Below are positions 1 through 8,243 of a DNA stretch of 14,432 bases, piece after piece. The DNA comes from CBDCWA01 sp046048295 (GTDB taxonomy: Bacteria; Pseudomonadota; Alphaproteobacteria; Rhizobiales; Hyphomicrobiaceae). The stretch spans positions 1 to 14,432 of the forward strand of contig JBJOGJ010000085.1 in the NCBI GenBank assembly GCA_046048295.1, written 5' to 3'. Under the pieces are notes generated by a model. It was not told where the DNA came from. It saw only the letters and a list, made by a program, of their open reading frames with translations, and ran no database searches. The position numbers were made by a program, and so were the translations under genes. Positions within the stretch are counted from its first letter, which is position 1. Every line of letters starts with the position of its first letter.

Positions 1-1
1 C

Positions 2-628
2 GGGCATGGCGTGCACCAGGTGCTGGCGGCGGACCAGGGGCCGCTGCTGGCCCACACACCGCTGACGCTGGCCGAGACGGCATCGGTATTCGGCGAGATG
101 CTGACGTTCAAGGGGTTGCTCAAGGAGGCAACGGATCCGAAGGAGCGCAAGGCGCTGCTCGCCGGCAAGGCCGAGGACATGATCAACACGGTGGTGCGCC
201 AGATCGCGTTCTACAGCTTCGAGCGCAAGGTGCACGAGGGGCGGCGGCAGGGCGAACTGACGAGCGATCAACTCAATGAGTTCTGGCTCGAGGTTCAACG
301 GGAGTCGCTCGGCGACGCGATCCGGCTGAACGACGGCTACGAGGTGTTCTGGGCCTACATTCCGCACTTCATCCATTCGCCCTTCTACGTCTACGCCTAC
401 GCGTTCGGTGACTGCCTGGTGAACTCGCTCTACGCGCTCTACGAGGAGGCGCATCCGGGCTTCGTCGGCAAGTACTTCGACATGCTGAAGGCCGGCGGCT
501 CCAAGCATCATTCCGAGCTGCTGGCGCCATTCGGGCTCGATGCGACGGATCCCGAGTTCTGGGCAAAGGGCCTGAGCGTGCTCGAGGGGCTGATCGACGA
601 ACTCGAACGGATGGAACGGGTGGCATGA
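2..628 (+). CDS. pepF: Oligoendopeptidase F (M3 family), C-terminal part, cut by window start
   Basis: This is the 3' end of a zinc metallopeptidase of family M3B, which cleaves short peptides in the cytoplasm. About 208 residues are visible and the gene runs off the left edge. The first codons read G-H-G-V-H-Q, matching the end of the HExxHG motif of M3 enzymes, so the His at 5-7 should be the second zinc-binding His. The Glu at 74-76, in LAETASVFGEM, sits where the third zinc ligand lies in the family. The aromatic stretch at residues ~115-140 (EVFWAYIPHFIHSPFYVYAYAF, here split: EVFWAYIPHF then IHSPFYVYAYAF) is typical of the substrate-cleft region of PepF. The stop is the TGA at 626-628, and a TerB-like gene follows after 41 bases on the same strand. 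The family call is firm; pepF as a symbol is less certain because the N-terminus is missing. Confidence 0.88.
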   Translation, partial: GHGVHQVLAADQGPLLAHTPLTLAETASVFGEMLTFKGLLKEATDPKERKALLAGKAEDMINTVVRQIAFYSFERKVHEGRRQGELTSDQLNEFWLEVQRESLGDAIRLNDGYEVFWAYIPHFIHSPFYVYAYAFGDCLVNSLYALYEEAHPGFVGKYFDMLKAGGSKHHSELLAPFGLDATDPEFWAKGLSVLEGLIDELERMERVA

Positions 629-669
629 TGCGGGTGGCACTCGCGGGGCGGAGTTCCTAAATCTCGTCC

Positions 670-1128
670 ATGCTCAAGGACATCCGGAACTTCATTAGCG
701 ATCTCATCGGCGAAGCAGTGCCCGCCGTTCTCGACGGCGAGGAGGAGCGGGTCGCCTGCGCGGCCCTGCTCGTGCATGCGGCGCGAATCGACGGCGGCCT
801 ATCGGAGGCTGAGGAGGCGAAGGCCAGGGAAATCCTTGCCGGGCGCTTCGGCCTCACAAGCGAAGAAACCGATACGCTCATTTCCGAGGCGGCAGCGCGT
901 GAAGCGGAAGCGGTTGATGTGCACCGCTTCACGCGCGTGCTCTACCGGCATCTTGACCGCGAGGGGCGCAAGGAGATCGTGCGGCTGTTATGGGAGATCA
1001 CGCACGCTGATGGCTCGATCGACCATGAGGAACGTGGCGTCGTAGGGCTGGTGGCGCGGTTGCTGCATGTCGAGGTTCACGATGCCGTTGCACTCAGGCG
1101 GTCGGTTTCGCGGGGGAATGCGGACTAG
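670..1128 (+). CDS. TerB-like (tellurite resistance TerB family) protein
   Basis: A 152-residue, acidic, all-helical protein. Two related motifs, ARIDGGLSEAE near residue 38 and THADGSIDHEE near residue 112, carry the spaced Asp/Glu residues typical of TerB-like domains, which are thought to bind divalent metal. No signal peptide or membrane segment is seen, so it is probably cytoplasmic. The family is common in Alphaproteobacteria outside any tellurite operon. No other ter gene is visible here, so a tellurite role should not be assumed. The ATG at 670 has only a weak ribosome site. The gene lies 41 bases after the peptidase gene and its 3' end overlaps the convergent SulP gene tail to tail by 35 bases (1094-1128). 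Confidence 0.75.
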   Translation: MLKDIRNFISDLIGEAVPAVLDGEEERVACAALLVHAARIDGGLSEAEEAKAREILAGRFGLTSEETDTLISEAAAREAEAVDVHRFTRVLYRHLDREGRKEIVRLLWEITHADGSIDHEERGVVGLVARLLHVEVHDAVALRRSVSRGNAD

Positions 1129-2841
1129 GATCGTTGGCGGCAGCGAGCGAGGCGAGCGCGCTTGCGATGGTCAGGTCGTAGGTTGCCAGAGGCGGTTTGA
1201 TGGCGTGTGCGAAGAGGGCCAAGCGCATGTCGTGCGTCGTGCCGGTCAGGATCATGCGGGCGTCGCGGCGGGCGAGCTTGCGGGCGATGCCATCGATGGT
1301 GTGGGCGGCAGAGGAATCGACGAAGGGCACGTCCGTGAAGTCGAGAATGAGGACGCGGTTGTGTTCCGAAATCCGGTCGAGCACCGTTTCCAGAGCGGCT
1401 GCTGCGCCAAAGAAGAATGCGCCCCGGATGCGGTAGACGACGGCATCGTTCGATTTCTGTGTCGCGTGGTCATAGGGCTGGCGGTCGGCGCTCCTCTCGT
1501 CGGGGCTGTCCTCGAAGACGAGTGGGGGCTGGGTCTCGATGGCGGTGACGTTGGAAATGCGGTGGATGAAGAGGACCGAACCAAGTGCGAAGCCGACGAT
1601 GATCGCTTCGGTGAGGTCGCGGAAAACCGTCAGCAGGAATGTTATCGCCAGGACAGACGCCTCGCCGCTTGACGAGCGCCATAGCGCTGCAATCGCGGAC
1701 TTCTCCACCATCGTCCATGCGACAACGGCGAGGACACCGGCGAGCGCCGCAAGGGGAATGTAACTCGCCAGGGGGGCTGCTATCAGAACGAAGGCCAGGA
1801 GGAAGAAGGCGTGCAGCATGCCGGCAAGCGGGCCGTGGGCACCGGCCCGGACGTTTGTCGCGGTGCGCGCGATGGTGCCGGTGGCGCAGATTCCTCCGAA
1901 CAGTCCCGAGGCAATGTTGGCGAAGCCCTGCGCGACGAGTTCGCAGTTGGAGCGATGCCGGCGACCGGTCATGCCGTCGGCAACGAGGGCTGAAAGGAGC
2001 GCCTCGATGGAGCGAGGAGCGCAAATGCAAAGGCGCTCGGGAGCACGTCCCGAACCTTCTCCCAGCTCACTCGCGGCAGCGCTGGCACAGGCAGTGACTG
2101 CGGAATGCCGCCGAATTCCGAACCGATTGTGGCGAGCGGCAATGCCAGGGCCCAGGTGGCAAGCGCTGCGGCGGCGACGGCGATGAGCATGCCGGGCCAG
2201 TTCGGCCGCAACTGACGCATGACGGCAATGATCAGGATCGTCGACAGGGAGACGGCAATCGTCGTCGCATCGGCGGTGGGGAGGCTCGCTGCCAATGCCG
2301 GAAGCTTGTCGATGAGCGGACCGGGCTCCGGACCAGGCAGCGTGAGGCCCAGCAGATTGCGGATCTGGCTGGCAAAGATGATAGCGGCGATGCCGGCGGT
2401 GAAGCCGACGGTGACGGGGTAGGGAATGAACTTGATGAATGTGCCTAGCCGAAGAAACCCGATCACAAGGAGTATGACGCCCGAAAGCATTGTGGCGAGG
2501 ATCAGGCCATCCATGCCATGCTCCTGGACCGTGGCGGCCACGAGTACGATGAAGGCACCGGCAGGGCCACCAACCTGGAAGCGGCTGCCGCCGAGGGCAG
2601 AGATCAGGAAGCCGCCGATAATTGCCGTATACAGACCTTGAGCGGGCGTAGCGCCGGAGGCGATTGCAATCGCCATCGAGAGCGGAAGTGCCACGATCGC
2701 AACGGTGAGGCCTGCTACCGCGTCGGCCTTGAACTGAGCGAGTCCATAACCTTCGCGGAGCACAGTAACGATCTTGGGCGTGAACAGCTCTGCCCACGTG
2801 GCCGGTTTGGGTGCAAGTCGATTGTCGGTGGCCGTGGTCAT
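1094..2841 (-). pseudogene. SulP-family anion transporter with STAS domain, broken by a one-base frameshift
   Basis: SulP proteins are inner-membrane carriers for anions such as sulfate or bicarbonate. The N-terminal part (ATG 2841; GTG at 2871 is an alternative) reads as a SulP membrane domain up to about residue 277, ending in PSAFAFALLA. In that frame translation stops at 1969 after 13 unrelated residues. The family sequence resumes one frame over, with SIEALLSALVADGMTG and later RTATNVRAG, and ends in a STAS domain (residues ~465-570) at the TGA at 1094-1096. On the coding strand CTCCTCGCTCCATCGAG would read L-L-G-S-I-E if one G were added after CTC-CTC-G, near plus-strand base 2013. With one base restored the gene encodes exactly 582 residues. 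The remainder of the gene is intact, so the break is recent or a sequencing error. No slippery heptamer is seen. Confidence 0.85.
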
Positions 2842-2943
2842 TTGGGCGCGGTCGAGGAGAGTTGCTTCCACGATAGCATATGACCGGTGTCATGCCATGC
2901 GGCGTATCCGCTGGCGGCCAGGCGCCGTGCAGTTCGGCACGCC

Positions 2944-3156
2944 TCAGTGCGGCAGTTGCACCGGCACGAGACCCGACAGATATGCGACTGCGGCTGCTGC
3001 AATGAAGATGACCAGGACCGGTGCGCTGTTCTCCACCCGCCGTGTCACTTCGATGACCAGGACTGCTGCGATGACAAGCACGAGCATGCCCGCGAAGCTC
3101 TCCGGGCTGCCATCAGGCAGCCACTGGTCCAAAACGGGGAAGCCAAACGGTTGCAT
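2944..3156 (-). CDS. Small two-helix membrane protein, unknown function
   Basis: A 70-residue protein I do not recognise. It has a short polar N-terminus (MQPFGFPVLDQWLPDG) and two hydrophobic segments, around FAGMLVLVIAAVLVIEV and APVLVIFIAAAAVAYLSG, separated by a charged TRRVEN turn. This predicts a helical hairpin in the inner membrane. The ATG at 3156 is preceded by AAAGG about nine bases upstream on the minus strand, which favours it over the TTG at 3174. It lies 102 bases upstream of the SulP start on the same strand and 147 bases downstream of a TctC-type gene, so it could be co-transcribed with the SulP gene. The clean hydrophobic pattern and ribosome site argue that it is real; no homologue is known to me. 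Confidence 0.5.
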   Translation of the reverse strand: MQPFGFPVLDQWLPDGSPESFAGMLVLVIAAVLVIEVTRRVENSAPVLVIFIAAAAVAYLSGLVPVQLPH

Positions 3157-3303
3157 AGCGGTGCCTTTGCCCAAAGTACCCCGTGCCTGGTGGCTGAGCG
3201 GGGCGCGAAGCGTCTCCGTTCATGTTTGCATCGCAGACATTGCGTGCTTCGGAACAGGACGGTCCTTCGCTTCCGGGGATGAGCAAGAGGCGTGCCAATC
3301 GCA

Positions 3304-4359
3304 TTATCTGGTGTCGAGCCCTTGGCGGGAGAGCATGGTCGAAATGTAGTCGATCGCTTCCTTGGGGGTCTCGGCCAGGGCCGCGATGCGGGTCTCGACG
3401 GCGTGTGCGCTCATCGGCTCGAAGTCCTCGCTGATCTTGCGGCCCTGGTCGAGGAACTCGGGTCGCTTGGTGGCGCGGTCGAACGCTGCGCGGTAGGTGG
3501 CAACGAAACTGGAGGGGGAGCCGGGTGGCAGGGCGAACCACTTGTCCATCTCAATCAGCGTCTTCCAATACGTGTATCCCTTGGCGGCGAGTGGGTCCTT
3601 GATACGGCCCTCCACGAGGCTGTTGAAGAGGGGCGCCGAGCGGAATTCGGGGCGTGGACTGAGTATGCCGTTCTGGAGCTGGCCAGATTGGGTCAGCACG
3701 GAGAACTTGCCGGTCGAGACGAGCTTGTTGATCTGGAAGATGTTGCCGGTGGAGGTCATCTCGACTTCGCCTCGGTCGAGGGCAAGCATGAGGTCGTCCG
3801 TGCCCCTGTATCCGATCACCCACTTGGCATTCCAGTCGAGAAGATCGATGCCCCAGGCGGCCATCTGCATGCCCGAGCGCGGGACGCCGCCGATTGATCC
3901 GACAACGACCTTGGGCTTCGACTTGTCCAGCAGGCGCGGCCTGGCATCGTTGCGAACGATCATCAAGGTGCCGCCGCGGCCGACGCCACCGAGTATGTGG
4001 AATTTGGAGGGATCGTACTTCGATTGCGGTTTTCGATAGTTGATGGGGTCTGCCTGGGTCGATGACGCCATCGCGATGGTGAGGCCGTCGCGGGCCACCT
4101 GCCCGACGAAATAGTTGAGCGCGGTGACGCCGCCGCCACCCGGGACATTGCGCACGAGCAGTGACGGCTTGCCCGGAAGCTCCGGCACGATCATGCGGGC
4201 TATGAGACGGGCGGAAGCATCGGTGCCACCGCCTGGCTTCGATGGCACGATCATGGTGATGGTCTTGCCCTTGAGGTCGACGTCCTCGGCGGTGGCCGGT
4301 GCGGAAGTGGAGCCCAGGAGTACGGCAGCAAGCGCCGGCAATAGCGGGCGATGGGGCAT
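3304..4359 (-). CDS. TctC/Bug-type periplasmic substrate-binding protein (first copy)
   Basis: A 351-residue secreted solute-binding protein of the tripartite tricarboxylate transporter (TTT) receptor family. These bind small carboxylates or related metabolites in the periplasm and deliver them to a TctA/TctB permease. The N-terminus is a signal peptide (MPHRPLLPALAAVLLGSTSAPATAED, split here: MPHRPLLPALAAVLL then GSTSAPATAED), with likely cleavage after ATA. Family features include the early strand ITMIVPSKPGGGTD, which forms the ligand-binding loop, and VRNVPGGGGVTALNYF. The ATG at 4359 has GAGGA eight bases upstream, which selects it over an in-frame TTG at 4374. No TctA or TctB gene lies beside it, so it is an orphan receptor in this window. 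The substrate cannot be read from sequence. A dyad-rich AT island precedes it. Confidence 0.85.
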   Translation of the reverse strand: MPHRPLLPALAAVLLGSTSAPATAEDVDLKGKTITMIVPSKPGGGTDASARLIARMIVPELPGKPSLLVRNVPGGGGVTALNYFVGQVARDGLTIAMASSTQADPINYRKPQSKYDPSKFHILGGVGRGGTLMIVRNDARPRLLDKSKPKVVVGSIGGVPRSGMQMAAWGIDLLDWNAKWVIGYRGTDDLMLALDRGEVEMTSTGNIFQINKLVSTGKFSVLTQSGQLQNGILSPRPEFRSAPLFNSLVEGRIKDPLAAKGYTYWKTLIEMDKWFALPPGSPSSFVATYRAAFDRATKRPEFLDQGRKISEDFEPMSAHAVETRIAALAETPKEAIDYISTMLSRQGLDTR

Positions 4360-4422
4360 GGGGTTTCCTCGCAATGTCGCTTGTTTTTGTTTTGTCCTGC
4401 AAACGGCAGGGAATACTCTTAT

Positions 4423-4485
4423 GTAATATTACTATTGTAAGTGAGAAAGATACAGTATTGCCGCAATGCGATAGCCAAGCGCTAT
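4423..4485 (-). promoter_or_regulatory. Cluster of three dyads upstream of the first TctC gene
   Basis: Three inverted repeats lie in an unusually AT-rich stretch between the tRNA and the TctC-type gene: a perfect 10-base palindrome GTAATATTAC at 4423-4432, ATTGC-C-GCAAT at 4457-4467, and ATAGC-N5-GCTAT at 4471-4485. The last contains T-N11-A (4472-4484), the minimal core of LysR-type regulator sites. Their place 64-126 bases upstream of the TctC start suggests operators, but short dyads also arise by chance and no regulator gene is in view. Confidence 0.3.
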
Positions 4486-4527
4486 TGGGGCGCCCGGGAA
4501 GTCATGTCTGAATTGAATTCGGGGAAG

Positions 4528-4602
<75 letters not shown>

Positions 4603-4808
4603 ATGACGCAGGATTATTCCGACGCGCGCCCGGCGCTGATACGGACGGGCGGAAACTGACATAATCGGGGTCGGTCCGCAAGCCGGAACGGTCTGCGTGG
4701 CGCAAATAGCCTACTAGCGTACCGACGTATATGCTAATTCTCGCCGGTCTTACGAATCAGGCGAAACGGGTGGCTATCCGACCATAGTGCGGGGAGGCTT
4801 CAGGGATC

Positions 4809-4988
4809 ATGTCGACGGCGAAGAGCCCCGGGGCGGGCGGCGCGAAGGCCCAACCACCGGAGCGCCAGCAGAGGCTTGCCGAGCAACTCAGGGCCAACCT
4901 GATGAAGCGGAAAGCGCAGGTGCGCCGGCGCAAGGCCGCGATAGATAAGGACGGGGGCGCCGACGAGGACGCCGGGCGTCAGGACTGA
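4809..4988 (+). CDS. Small basic protein upstream of murA, unknown function
   Basis: A 59-residue protein. The N-terminal 20 residues are low-complexity (Ala, Gly, Pro), residues ~20-45 form a strongly basic helix (RQQRLAEQLRANLMKRKAQV), and the tail is acidic (DKDGGADEDAGRQD). The core resembles the short hypothetical proteins often found just before murA in Hyphomicrobiales, as I recall them. The ATG at 4809 is preceded by GGGGAGG and CAGGG, giving an acceptable ribosome site. It ends 53 bases before murA on the same strand, so it is likely the first gene of that transcript. The function is unknown. The basic helix could contact nucleic acid, but that is only a guess. Confidence 0.7.
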   Translation: MSTAKSPGAGGAKAQPPERQQRLAEQLRANLMKRKAQVRRRKAAIDKDGGADEDAGRQD

Positions 4989-5041
4989 CGGTGTTCCGCG
5001 TGCAGGCAGGAGCCTGACAAAACACAAACAATGGGGCTGAG

Positions 5042-6334
5042 ATGGATCGCATTCGCATCACCGGTGGAAACGAACTCAAGGGCAATATCCCGATTTCTGG
5101 TGCCAAGAATGCCGCACTGCCACTGCTGATCGCGAGCCTGCTCACTTCCGACCGGCTGACGCTGAAGAACGTGCCCAATCTGGCCGACGTGAACTTGCTG
5201 GCGAGGATCCTCCGCAATCATGGAGCCGACCATCAGGTCGATGGCAAGCGTGCGGGGCAGGCTGCGAACCTCGGCGAGACCTATCACCTCACGGCGCGCG
5301 ACATCGTCGACACGGTTGCGCCCTATGAGATGGTCAGCCGGATGCGGGCGAGCTTCTGGGTGCTCGGACCGCTGCTCGCGCGGTGCCATCAGGCTAGGGT
5401 ATCGTTGCCGGGCGGATGCGCCATCGGGACGCGGCCAGTCGACCTGCACCTTTCGGGGCTCAAGGCGCTCGGAGCGGAGATCGACATCGATGCCGGATAC
5501 GTGGTCGCCAAGGCACCTGGAGGTCTGAGGGGTGCTAAGGTCCTGTTCCCGAAGGTTTCCGTCGGCGCGACGCAAAACGTGCTGATGGCCGCGGCGCTCG
5601 CCAAGGGCGAGACAGTCATCGAGAACGCGGCGCGAGAGCCCGAGATCGGTGACGTGGCCGAGTGCCTCGTCAAGATGGGGGCAGAGATCGACGGCATCGG
5701 CACCTCGACGCTTCGGATCCAGGGGCGGGATGCGCTGGAGGGGGCGACGCATACCGTGCTGCCGGACCGCATCGAGACTGGTACATTCGCAATGGCGGTC
5801 GCGGCGACCGGCGGCGACGTCACGCTGACCGGCGGACGGGCGGACCTGCTCAAGACAGCGCTCGGATTGCTTGGGCAGTCGGGTGTTGAAATAAGTGAGA
5901 CAGAAGACGGGATTAGGATACGGCGGAACGGTTCGGGGCTGAGCCCGGTCAGTATCGAGACGCAGCCGTTTCCCGGCTTTCCGACCGACCTGCAGGCGCA
6001 ACTCATGGCACTCATGACCCGGGCCGATGGCACGAGCGTCATCCGCGAGACGATTTTCGAGAACCGTTTCATGCATGTGCAGGAGCTTGCGAGGCTCGGG
6101 GCGGACATCGAGTTGCACGGGGACACGGCCATGGTTCGCGGCGTCAAGGGCCTCAAGGGGGCGCCGGTCATGGCTACCGATCTCCGGGCCTCGGTTTCGC
6201 TGGTCATCGCCGGACTGGTGGCGAAGGGCGACACCATCATCAACCGCGTTTACCACCTGGACCGCGGCTTCGAGCGTCTTGAGCAGAAGCTTTCTGCGTG
6301 CGGGGCTGATATCGAGCGCCTCTCGAGCGACTAG
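5042..6334 (+). CDS. murA: UDP-N-acetylglucosamine 1-carboxyvinyltransferase
   Basis: MurA transfers enolpyruvate from phosphoenolpyruvate to UDP-GlcNAc, the first committed step of peptidoglycan precursor synthesis, in the cytoplasm. The 430-residue length fits the family. Key residues are present: K22-N23 in SGAKNAALP, the catalytic Cys126 in SLPGGCAIGTRPVDLH (equivalent to E. coli Cys115, the fosfomycin target), Asp316 in FPTDLQAQ (general base), Arg382 in TDLRAS and Arg408 in HLDRGFE. Having Cys rather than Asp at the loop predicts fosfomycin sensitivity of the enzyme itself. The ATG at 5042 gives the standard N-terminus MDRIRITGG; the ribosome site before it is weak. It follows the 59-residue gene by 53 bases, and DUF2948 follows after 98 bases. 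Confidence 0.98.
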   Translation: MDRIRITGGNELKGNIPISGAKNAALPLLIASLLTSDRLTLKNVPNLADVNLLARILRNHGADHQVDGKRAGQAANLGETYHLTARDIVDTVAPYEMVSRMRASFWVLGPLLARCHQARVSLPGGCAIGTRPVDLHLSGLKALGAEIDIDAGYVVAKAPGGLRGAKVLFPKVSVGATQNVLMAAALAKGETVIENAAREPEIGDVAECLVKMGAEIDGIGTSTLRIQGRDALEGATHTVLPDRIETGTFAMAVAATGGDVTLTGGRADLLKTALGLLGQSGVEISETEDGIRIRRNGSGLSPVSIETQPFPGFPTDLQAQLMALMTRADGTSVIRETIFENRFMHVQELARLGADIELHGDTAMVRGVKGLKGAPVMATDLRASVSLVIAGLVAKGDTIINRVYHLDRGFERLEQKLSACGADIERLSSD

Positions 6335-6432
6335 GGGGCGGGAACAGAGCCGCGGCTTGATTCGCCATGCCGCCACCGATATGTGTCGGCGGAAGCATCA
6401 GCGCAGCAAGGAGGCGTTCGGGCGTCGTCGGG

Positions 6433-6885
6433 ATGGATCAACTCAAGCTCATCGCTCTCGATGAAGAAGATCTGAAGGTAATCTCGGCCCATCTTCAGGA
6501 CGCCGTGGTGCGCTGCGCCGACATCGGCTACGTCCCGCAGGGCAAGCGCTTTGCAATGTTCGTTCGCCGGTTCAATTGGGAAAGTGCCCATGCCAGTAAT
6601 CCGGAAACGGTCCAGAACAAGGGCCCCTTCGAGCGCCGGCTTGCGGCAGTCCGGATGGAGCGGGTGCTCGCCGTCAGATACAAGGGCATGCGACCGGGTG
6701 GCGGCGATCAGGTGCTGAACCTGCTGGCTCTGGAATTCACCGGCGGGGAAGCGCCAGGCGGTACGCTCACTCTGCGTTTCTCCGGTGAAGCTGCGATGCA
6801 ACTCGACGTCGAATGCATCGAAGTCGAGATTTCGGATCTCGGAGCGGCGTGGGAGACGCGGAACAGGCCCGAGCATCCGGAGTGA
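6433..6885 (+). CDS. DUF2948 family protein
   Basis: A 150-residue protein matching the alphaproteobacterial DUF2948 family from its start MDQLKLIALDEEDLKVISAH (20 residues) through DIGYVPQGKRFAMFVRRFNWE and the C-terminal part around LDVECIEVEISDLG. No catalytic motif, signal peptide or membrane segment is seen, and the function of the family is unknown. The ATG at 6433 was chosen because the family N-terminus begins there. An upstream in-frame ATG at 6367 would add 22 residues that do not fit the family. The AAGGAGG at 6408-6414 is too far away (about 18 bases) to be a good ribosome site for 6433. Its constant place between murA and hisD in this lineage is the main clue to its role. Confidence 0.88.
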   Translation: MDQLKLIALDEEDLKVISAHLQDAVVRCADIGYVPQGKRFAMFVRRFNWESAHASNPETVQNKGPFERRLAAVRMERVLAVRYKGMRPGGGDQVLNLLALEFTGGEAPGGTLTLRFSGEAAMQLDVECIEVEISDLGAAWETRNRPEHPE

Positions 6886-6932
6886 TGCTATGGCCGCGCA
6901 ACCCTGCAGAAACAAGAAAGTCAGCCATCCGT

Positions 6933-8243
6933 ATGCCTTACCGCCTCGACACTACCGCCACTGATTTCGAAAAACGGTTTCTGGCGTTCCTCGCGACGAA
7001 GCGCGAGGTGTCGGAGGACGTCGACACCGCGGTGCGGAGCATCATCGGCGAAGTGCGTGCACACGGCGATGGGGCACTGGTCGAGTTGTCCAGGCGTTTC
7101 GACAACATCGACCTCGAGAAGGTCGGGATACGGGTCGGCGAAGACGAGATCGACAGTGCGGTCGCATCGATCGAGGCGGATGTGCGCGAGGCGCTCGAAT
7201 TCGCGCGCATCCGAATCGAAAGCCACCACCGTCGGCAATTGCCGTCGGACGACCGCTATACGGATGCGGCAGGCGTCGTGCTTGGAACGCGCTGGACAGC
7301 GGTCGATTCGGTCGGGCTGTACGTGCCGGGAGGGTTGGCATCCTATCCGAGTTCGGTACTCATGAACGCGGTGCCGGCAAAGGTGGCGGGCGTGCCGCGT
7401 ATCGTAATGGTCGTGCCATCGCCGCGCGGCGAGCTCAACCCGCTGGTGCTGGCGGCGGCGCGCGTCAGCGGTGTCGACGAGGTCTACAGGGTCGGCGGCG
7501 CGCAGGCGGTGGCCGCACTTGCCTACGGTACGGAAACCATTGCGCCGGTTGCGAAGATCGTCGGGCCGGGCAACGCCTACGTTGCGGCAGCCAAGCGGCA
7601 GGTGTTTGGCGTCGTCGGTATCGATTCCATTGCCGGACCGTCGGAGGTCCTGGTGATTGCGGACAAGGACAACGATCCGGAGTGGATCGCGGCCGACCTT
7701 CTGGCTCAGGCGGAGCATGATACCGCTGCGCAGTCCATACTGATGACGGACGACGCCGGATTTGCGGACGCGGTCACGGCAGAGGTGGAACGACAGCTGG
7801 CGTCGCTCCCGCGCGGCAACATCGCGGGCGAGAGTTGGAATGTGTACGGAGCGGTTATAACGCTGCGCCACCTCGACGAAGCGCCGGCGTTGGCGGACCG
7901 TATTGCCGCCGAGCATCTCGAGATCGCCACCGGCCGGCCCGAGCTGCTCGCCGACAGGATCCGAAATGCAGGGGCGATTTTCCTCGGTTCGTTGACGCCG
8001 GAGGTCATTGGCGACTACGTAGCCGGTTCGAACCATGTGCTGCCAACGGCCCGCAGCGCGCGGTTCGCTTCCGGACTAGGCGTGCTCGACTTCATGAAGA
8101 GGACGAGCGTGCTGTGCCTGGACCAGGCTGCGCTGGAGAGACTTGGACCTCCGGCCATGGTGCTTGCGAGGAGTGAAGGGCTCGAGGCGCATCGACGCTC
8201 GGTTGAGATTCGCCTGGCGTCTGCAAGCGGCAAAACCAAGTGA
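6933..8243 (+). CDS. hisD: Histidinol dehydrogenase
   Basis: HisD carries out the last two steps of histidine synthesis, oxidising L-histidinol to L-histidine with two NAD+. The 436-residue product has all expected zinc and catalytic residues at near-E. coli positions: Gln259 and His262 (LLAQAEHDTAAQ), Glu327-His328 (AAEHLEI), Asp361 (IGDYVAGSNH) and His420 (GLEAHRRSV). The NAD region GLYVPGG and IVGPGNAYV is intact. The start ATG at 6933 gives the usual N-terminus MPYRLD. An in-frame ATG at 6885, overlapping the DUF2948 stop as TGATG, would add 16 residues and cannot be excluded. Its stop overlaps the next ATG (TGATG at 8241-8245), implying translational coupling. Confidence 0.97.
   Translation: MPYRLDTTATDFEKRFLAFLATKREVSEDVDTAVRSIIGEVRAHGDGALVELSRRFDNIDLEKVGIRVGEDEIDSAVASIEADVREALEFARIRIESHHRRQLPSDDRYTDAAGVVLGTRWTAVDSVGLYVPGGLASYPSSVLMNAVPAKVAGVPRIVMVVPSPRGELNPLVLAAARVSGVDEVYRVGGAQAVAALAYGTETIAPVAKIVGPGNAYVAAAKRQVFGVVGIDSIAGPSEVLVIADKDNDPEWIAADLLAQAEHDTAAQSILMTDDAGFADAVTAEVERQLASLPRGNIAGESWNVYGAVITLRHLDEAPALADRIAAEHLEIATGRPELLADRIRNAGAIFLGSLTPEVIGDYVAGSNHVLPTARSARFASGLGVLDFMKRTSVLCLDQAALERLGPPAMVLARSEGLEAHRRSVEIRLASASGKTK

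Noticed and set aside
670..1128. Tellurite-resistance operon
   Set aside because: Only a single TerB-like gene is present. No terC, terD or terZ is visible, so resistance is not supported.
1972..2893. Long minus-strand open frame overlapping the first half of the SulP gene
   Set aside because: Only its downstream part (below about 2013) encodes SulP sequence. The upstream part is Arg/His/Pro-rich and is an out-of-frame reading of the SulP membrane domain.
3250..3275. Possible terminator hairpin after the first TctC gene (CGGAA...TTCCG enclosing AGGA...TCCT)
   Set aside because: Short broken stems, no T-run, and the arms are separated by mismatches; not strong enough to call.
4979..6376. Long minus-strand open frame (465 codons) opposite murA
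   Set aside because: Composition is Arg/Leu/His-rich without family motifs. It is antisense to an unmistakable murA, as expected for GC-rich DNA.
6921..8036. Long minus-strand open frame opposite hisD
   Set aside because: Antisense shadow of hisD with no recognisable domain and strongly Arg/Asp-biased residues.
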